DNA from: Clostridium sp. UBA3947
GTDB taxonomy: Bacteria; Bacillota; Clostridia; Clostridiales; Clostridiaceae
Length of the DNA: 9,286 nt
Direction: 5' to 3'
Assembly: GCA_002385545.1 (NCBI GenBank)
Contig: DGDR01000003.1
Coordinates: 1-9,286 of the forward strand
A model generated the notes under the pieces. That model was not told the origin of the DNA, ran no database searches, and was given only the letters and a program-made list of their open reading frames with translations. Both the position numbers and the translations under genes were made by a program. Positions 5,825 through 9,286 of this stretch are shown here, in pieces. Every line of letters begins with the position of its first letter. The first letter of the stretch is position 1.

Positions 5825-7994
5825 ATTCGTCAACCTCCTTTGTTAAATCTATATTGTAAGAGTTGGCTAGTTGAAAGATTAAATCATCAGCTACTGATGG
5901 ATTTTCAGCTAAATTAGCAAAATCTTTCATTCTCTCAATTTCTTTTCTTACTAGGGATTGTGTGCTTTTTATAACATCATCATCGTACAGTACTAAGTCT
6001 TCTAAGGGTATAGGAACCATTATAAAATCATAAATTGCTGCATATTCTTTCCCCTTAGCCTTTCTTAGGACCCTTCCTCTCCTTTGTATATATTCTTTTG
6101 GATTGGTACTGCTTGCTAATATAAAGGCCTTTCTTATATTTGGGATGTTAACACCCTCATCAAGGCATCTAATTGCAATTAATACCTGCAGACTCTCCCC
6201 TTCATCAAATTCTTTTTTAAGAATCTCCCTCTCCTCTGCATTTTCTTCTGATGTGAATTTTGCAACCTTCATGCCTAGTTCATTACCTAGTTTTTCTGCA
6301 ACTAAGTCAATTTGTCTTTTTTCTTCCTCAGGTGCTACCCCTTCCATATAGCCTTCATCTCTCATTGTTGTAGCACCACAATAAACCAACATATGTGCAT
6401 CATCTTTATGATTCAGCATCTCATTACATAAAGCAGAAACTTTTTCTGATGCAGCAGCTACCATCCTAGCCCTTTTAATTAGCAACATCTTTGTATGTTC
6501 GCTTAATTTTTTCTTTTTATTTATTGCAAAAGTCTTAGCTATCTTTTTGGAAATTTCTACGTATTCTGATAATTCTTCCTCCTGAAAGGAAACAGGAATT
6601 GGATAATAATAGTATCTTGTTAGCATGTCATTTCTGATAGCTTCTTCTAATGTATATTCAATACACTTATCTCCAAAATAATTAAATAGCTTCTCTGTCC
6701 CTTCCTCATCTCCATATCTTTCTATAGTTGCAGATAGGGCCAGGCGATAAGGTATATCTTTATTTAGGAACTTTGATAAGTTTTCTGCCCCAAAATTATG
6801 TGCTTCATCAACTAAAATTAGAGACTTTTTTAAAATGGGTTTTATTGTATCTTGCACATATGAGGATGCATATGTGGCATTAGTAAAAATAGCACAGAAA
6901 TGATCCTCAATGCCTAATTCTAATGACAAACAAGCATCACTTAATCTGGATTTCCAGTTTCTTTGAGTAGATGCAGAGTGGCAGATTATAGGCTTCATTC
7001 CAAAGTTCTCAATATCTTCAACCCATTGATTAACTAAATGTTGGTATGGACAAACTATAAATATAGCTAGTCCACTTTTAAGGCTCTCATACAATCTAAC
7101 AACTGCTGATAATCCTGTAATTGTTTTACCAGTACCTGTAGCCATATCAAATATACCAACAAAATTTCTTTTCTGCCATTCATCAATAGCTTCTACCTGG
7201 TAATCCCTTAGAGAGATATTTGATGGCAGCTCAGGTTTTAGCTTTTTTGGAGGCATTATAATACTTGATTCAGGAATATCCTCTTTACAGAAAGCTTTCT
7301 TATCAAGGTCTAAATCTATAATATCATTCTTCCTATATTTAAAAAGCTTTTGCCTTGAAGCCTCTGGAAAGTCAAGGGTCCTAATGTTAGGCTCCTCATC
7401 TTCCCAGATAGCTTCAAATGCTTTAATCTTACTCTCTACTCTTAATTTATCAAACTCCCAAGATTTAAAAACATCAATAGATTCATAATTATGTGCAAAA
7501 GCCATTGTACTTTCATTCATGGAACCAGAAAATGCAATGACATTGCCATCATTATCATATAGTAAACCTAATTTTTCATGAAACATACCAATTGAATTAT
7601 CTTTATCTATTACAGCTATTTTTATTTCTAGAATATTATTAGCTATTAAATTTACTAATAAATTTAACCTTTCCTCTTCATATTCATTTTTAGGTTCAAA
7701 AATTGATGTATTTATTCTATCTTCAATCACTTCTTCCCTAAGCTTAATGCCTTTTTCTATTGCTTCAATATCCTCTTCCGAAAGTTTAGGAGAGGCAATA
7801 AGCTCAATGCTCCCACCATTTTTCACTAGTTCACAAATACCTTCTGAAATCTCAATCAGTGCAGTTGAAGAGAAAAATCCAACTGCCCTTTGGTATTTGC
7901 AGGAATGCTTAAGTAAAGGTATATAAAAGTCCCTTACTATATCATCCCTAAAAGATCTGTATTCTGTTTTTATTTCAATATCTCTAAAACTCAA
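5814..7994 (-). CDS. SF2 (DEAH-type) helicase with N-terminal PLD nuclease domain; phosphorothioation-linked restriction enzyme candidate
   Basis: This is a two-part enzyme of about 726 aa. Residues 1 to ~200 form a PLD-family domain, with RAVGFFSS near 36, HEK at 139-141 and GSMNES near 157, matching the HxK...GSxN active-site pattern. Residues ~260 to 650 are a helicase core: RDYQ, Walker A ATGTGKT (285-291), DEAH (396-399), SAT (421-423), LVYCG starting the second RecA lobe (~537), and motif VI QRRGRVLR (637-644). From memory, this architecture matches helicases annotated as the restriction enzyme of DNA phosphorothioation systems, and more broadly COG1061 defence helicases. The longest frame begins at a TTG at 8024, overlapping the desulfurase stop, but lacks a ribosome-binding site. 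The TTG at 7994 has AGGTG eight bases upstream and gives an N-terminus of the form MSFRDIEIKTEYRS, which looks family-like. Its likely role is translocation and cleavage of DNA lacking, or carrying, the modification. Target recognition is not visible. Confidence 0.92.
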   Translation of the reverse strand: MSFRDIEIKTEYRSFRDDIVRDFYIPLLKHSCKYQRAVGFFSSTALIEISEGICELVKNGGSIELIASPKLSEEDIEAIEKGIKLREEVIEDRINTSIFEPKNEYEEERLNLLVNLIANNILEIKIAVIDKDNSIGMFHEKLGLLYDNDGNVIAFSGSMNESTMAFAHNYESIDVFKSWEFDKLRVESKIKAFEAIWEDEEPNIRTLDFPEASRQKLFKYRKNDIIDLDLDKKAFCKEDIPESSIIMPPKKLKPELPSNISLRDYQVEAIDEWQKRNFVGIFDMATGTGKTITGLSAVVRLYESLKSGLAIFIVCPYQHLVNQWVEDIENFGMKPIICHSASTQRNWKSRLSDACLSLELGIEDHFCAIFTNATYASSYVQDTIKPILKKSLILVDEAHNFGAENLSKFLNKDIPYRLALSATIERYGDEEGTEKLFNYFGDKCIEYTLEEAIRNDMLTRYYYYPIPVSFQEEELSEYVEISKKIAKTFAINKKKKLSEHTKMLLIKRARMVAAASEKVSALCNEMLNHKDDAHMLVYCGATTMRDEGYMEGVAPEEEKRQIDLVAEKLGNELGMKVAKFTSEENAEEREILKKEFDEGESLQVLIAIRCLDEGVNIPNIRKAFILASSTNPKEYIQRRGRVLRKAKGKEYAAIYDFIMVPIPLEDLVLYDDDVIKSTQSLVRKEIERMKDFANLAENPSVADDLIFQLANSYNIDLTKEVDEFDY
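5834..5839 (-). promoter_or_regulatory. Strong ribosome-binding site inside the helicase 3' end
   Basis: AGGAGG, within the longer AAAGGAGGT, sits in the last codons of the helicase gene and nine bases upstream of a TTG. This is the best match to the anti-Shine-Dalgarno sequence in its neighbourhood and is the main reason for calling the 54-aa gene. It could be a chance result of helicase codons for lysine, glutamate and valine. Confidence 0.65.
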
Positions 7995-8002
7995 GGTCTT
8001 TT

Positions 8003-8007
8003 CACCT
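8003..8007 (-). promoter_or_regulatory. Ribosome-binding site of the PLD-helicase
   Basis: AGGTG on the minus strand lies eight bases before the TTG at 7994. It supports that start over the TTG at 8024, which has no complementary sequence within a usable distance. Confidence 0.55.
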
Positions 8008-8020
8008 ACCCTACAGCTAG

Positions 8021-9166
8021 TCAATACAACAATAATGATTCTAAAACTTCCTCCAGTGCAATAATATCACTTATATTATTAAAGTAACCTAGGCTAAAGC
8101 GCACAGTACCTGCAGGATATGTTCCTAAAAGTCTATGTGCATCAGGTGCACAATGTAATCCTGTACGTACTGCTATATTATGCTGATTTAATAGGTCCCC
8201 TATCCTATCTGCCGGGATACCTTTAAAATTACAGGATATCACGCCTATATGGTTATCAATATTCTTAGATAAATATATTTTTGTATCAAATTTTTGTAAT
8301 ACGGCAATTAAAGATTTGGTCAAGTTACGTTCTTTCTCCTGAATATTTTCAACCCCATTATCCAGTATCCATTTAATTGAAGTGTTTAGGCCGGAAATTG
8401 CATATATATTTTGGCTTCCAACTTCAAATTTGTCAGGGATTGTAGAGGGCAGTTCTAGGTTTCCTGAGTCTATCCCTGTTCCACCATATATAAGGGGTTT
8501 TAACTTTGAGTTTTCCTTAATTATGAAGCCTGCTATGCCAAAGGGCCCATATAAGGTCTTATGGCCAGAAAAAATAAGATAGTCTGCCTCTATAAGCTTT
8601 AGGTCAATATCTAATAAGCCGGCCGTTTGACAACAATCAATCACTACTTCAGCATTATAGTCTTTAGCCATTCTGGATATTTCTTCTACTGGTGTTATTA
8701 GGCCACAAACATTACTTGCATGATTTGCAATTACTACATTAGGCTTGTTCTCCTGAAATTGTATTTGAATTTTATCTAAATCATATTCAAGGCTCCTTGG
8801 ATCCAAATCTATATAATGGATATTTAGATCGTATCTCTTTTTCAGCATATTTAGGCATCTTAGCACTCCATTATGTTCAAAGTGTGTAATATAAACATTT
8901 TCATTGCCCTGCCAATTCATTCCTTGTAATACTATATTAATGGCTTCAGTTGCTGTGCTTGTAAAAACAACTCTTTGATCAAAGGAACAATTAAATAGTT
9001 GGCATATCAAGTCTCTAGTATTTTGAACAAGATTACTTGCCTTACTTGCTAAATCATACTGCCCTCTTCCTACATTAACCCCATTAGTCCTATAAAATAT
9101 ATCCATATTTTCATAAACGATATCTGGCTTGGGAAATGTGGTAGCCGCATTGTCAAAGTAAATCAT
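8021..9166 (-). CDS. Cysteine desulfurase (class V aminotransferase fold), probable sulfur donor for DNA phosphorothioation
   Basis: This is a PLP enzyme that should take sulfur from L-cysteine, releasing alanine and carrying a persulfide on its catalytic cysteine for transfer to a partner. The N-terminus IYFDNAATTFPKP is typical of the family. Other landmarks, numbered from the ATG, are TATEA near 73, the cofactor-stacking His98 in HFEHN, the PLP-binding VIDCCQTAG (Asp177, Gln180), the Schiff-base Lys203 in SGHK, and the active-site Cys339 in RTGLHCAPD. The length, about 381 aa, is normal. The short HCAPD loop resembles SufS/CsdA-type enzymes more than IscS. The longest frame starts at a TTG at 9205 with no ribosome-binding site. 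I prefer the ATG at 9166, with AAGGTG six bases upstream and a family-like N-terminus; a GTG at 9175 behind AGGGGG is a real alternative. As first full gene of the array, beside a DndD-like ATPase, it likely plays the DndA/IscS role. It could instead serve Fe-S or another sulfur pathway. Confidence 0.9.
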   Translation of the reverse strand: MIYFDNAATTFPKPDIVYENMDIFYRTNGVNVGRGQYDLASKASNLVQNTRDLICQLFNCSFDQRVVFTSTATEAINIVLQGMNWQGNENVYITHFEHNGVLRCLNMLKKRYDLNIHYIDLDPRSLEYDLDKIQIQFQENKPNVVIANHASNVCGLITPVEEISRMAKDYNAEVVIDCCQTAGLLDIDLKLIEADYLIFSGHKTLYGPFGIAGFIIKENSKLKPLIYGGTGIDSGNLELPSTIPDKFEVGSQNIYAISGLNTSIKWILDNGVENIQEKERNLTKSLIAVLQKFDTKIYLSKNIDNHIGVISCNFKGIPADRIGDLLNQHNIAVRTGLHCAPDAHRLLGTYPAGTVRFSLGYFNNISDIIALEEVLESLLLY

Positions 9167-9172
9167 TTTTGA

Positions 9173-9188
9173 CACCTTAGCACCCCCT
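9173..9188 (-). promoter_or_regulatory. Ribosome-binding sites deciding the desulfurase start
   Basis: Two nested Shine-Dalgarno-like sequences lie here on the minus strand: AGGGGG (9188 to 9183), seven bases before a GTG at 9175, and AAGGTG (9178 to 9173), six bases before the ATG at 9166. Either can serve. Both argue against the TTG at 9205, which has no such sequence in front of it. Confidence 0.6.
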
Positions 9189-9222
9189 ATTCTAATATCA
9201 ATCAACTTAGTATCATAATCTA

Positions 9223-9286
9223 TTAAATTTTCCGAAATATTTCTAATAATACTTGCCTTTTTTCATTTATATCAACAGTACTGTAA
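9223..9286 (-). CDS. C-terminal end of an upstream gene (partial)
   Basis: A minus-strand frame is open from the right edge and closes with TAA after 20 residues (YSTVDINEKRQVLLEIFRKI). The fragment is hydrophilic and helix-like, and the frame sits directly upstream of the desulfurase gene in the same orientation, as the 3' end of the preceding operon gene would. It is too short to identify. In a Dnd-type locus the gene here could be the sulfurtransferase DndC or an accessory protein, but that is inference from position only. A random frame of this length is not rare in AT-rich DNA, so confidence is moderate. Confidence 0.5.
   Translation of the reverse strand, partial: YSTVDINEKRQVLLEIFRKI

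Noticed and set aside
6103..6351. Plus-strand open frame of 82 codons
   Set aside because: It is antisense to the helicase C-terminal lobe, whose motifs on the minus strand are intact. The product is Ser/Leu-rich without motifs.
7995..8024. Longer helicase start at the TTG at 8024, overlapping the desulfurase stop
   Set aside because: The overlap is attractive, but no Shine-Dalgarno sequence lies within a usable distance. The TTG at 7994 has AGGTG at eight bases and gives a family-like N-terminus.
8382..8582. Plus-strand open frame of 66 codons
   Set aside because: It is antisense to the conserved PLP-lysine region of the desulfurase. There is no independent support.
9167..9205. Longer desulfurase start at the TTG at 9205
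   Set aside because: It has no ribosome-binding site and adds 13 residues before a family-typical N-terminus. Two better-placed starts exist downstream.
9167..9222. Possible internal promoter before the desulfurase (TATGAT on the minus strand)
   Set aside because: The -10-like hexamer has no convincing -35 element at 17 bases (ATATTT), and such hexamers are frequent in AT-rich DNA. Start and spacing fit read-through from the upstream gene.
1..9286. CRISPR array, tRNA or rRNA genes, insertion sequences
   Set aside because: I looked for spaced direct repeats, tRNA-like cloverleaf segments and transposase frames with flanking inverted repeats and saw none. The window is almost entirely coding on one strand.

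Overview
The window reads as a piece of low-GC Gram-positive DNA, most likely from a clostridial-type Firmicute. It is AT-rich, uses AGA, ATA and TTA codons heavily, has purine-rich Shine-Dalgarno sequences before most genes, and often starts genes with TTG or GTG. This assignment is inferred from composition and translation signals, since no taxonomic marker gene is present.

All supported genes lie on the minus strand and run as one tightly packed array from the right edge to the left edge. In transcription order they are: the last 20 codons of an upstream gene; a PLP-dependent cysteine desulfurase; an SF2 helicase with an N-terminal phospholipase D-type (PLD) nuclease domain; a 54-aa gene hidden between the helicase and the next gene; a DndD-like SMC/Rad50-type ATPase; a 178-aa protein; a 309-aa protein with a very acidic tail; a stand-alone single-HKD PLD-type protein; and a large protein cut off by the left edge that looks like AddB with a degraded P-loop. 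Gaps are 2 to 56 bases and one pair overlaps. There is no obvious terminator or strong internal promoter, so this is probably one operon whose promoter lies beyond the right edge. No stretch over 300 bases lacks a gene.

The gene content points to DNA phosphorothioation (Dnd-type sulfur modification of the DNA backbone) coupled to restriction or phage defence. A cysteine desulfurase supplies sulfur. A DndD-like ATPase belongs to the modification machinery. The PLD-helicase resembles the family named as the restriction enzyme of phosphorothioation systems. The sulfurtransferase DndC is not visible; the gene ending at the right edge, or one just beyond it, is the natural place for it. The downstream 178-aa, 309-aa, PLD and AddB-like genes are not the classical dndBCDE or dptFGH set. 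The locus is therefore best described as a divergent or composite Dnd-like system with several candidate nucleases. The modification itself cannot be proven from sequence.

Several gene starts were reassigned from the longest open frame using ribosome-binding sites and family N-termini (desulfurase, helicase, ATPase). Two genes that a simple long-ORF scan could miss were read out by hand: the 54-aa gene and the 336-codon partial gene at the left edge.
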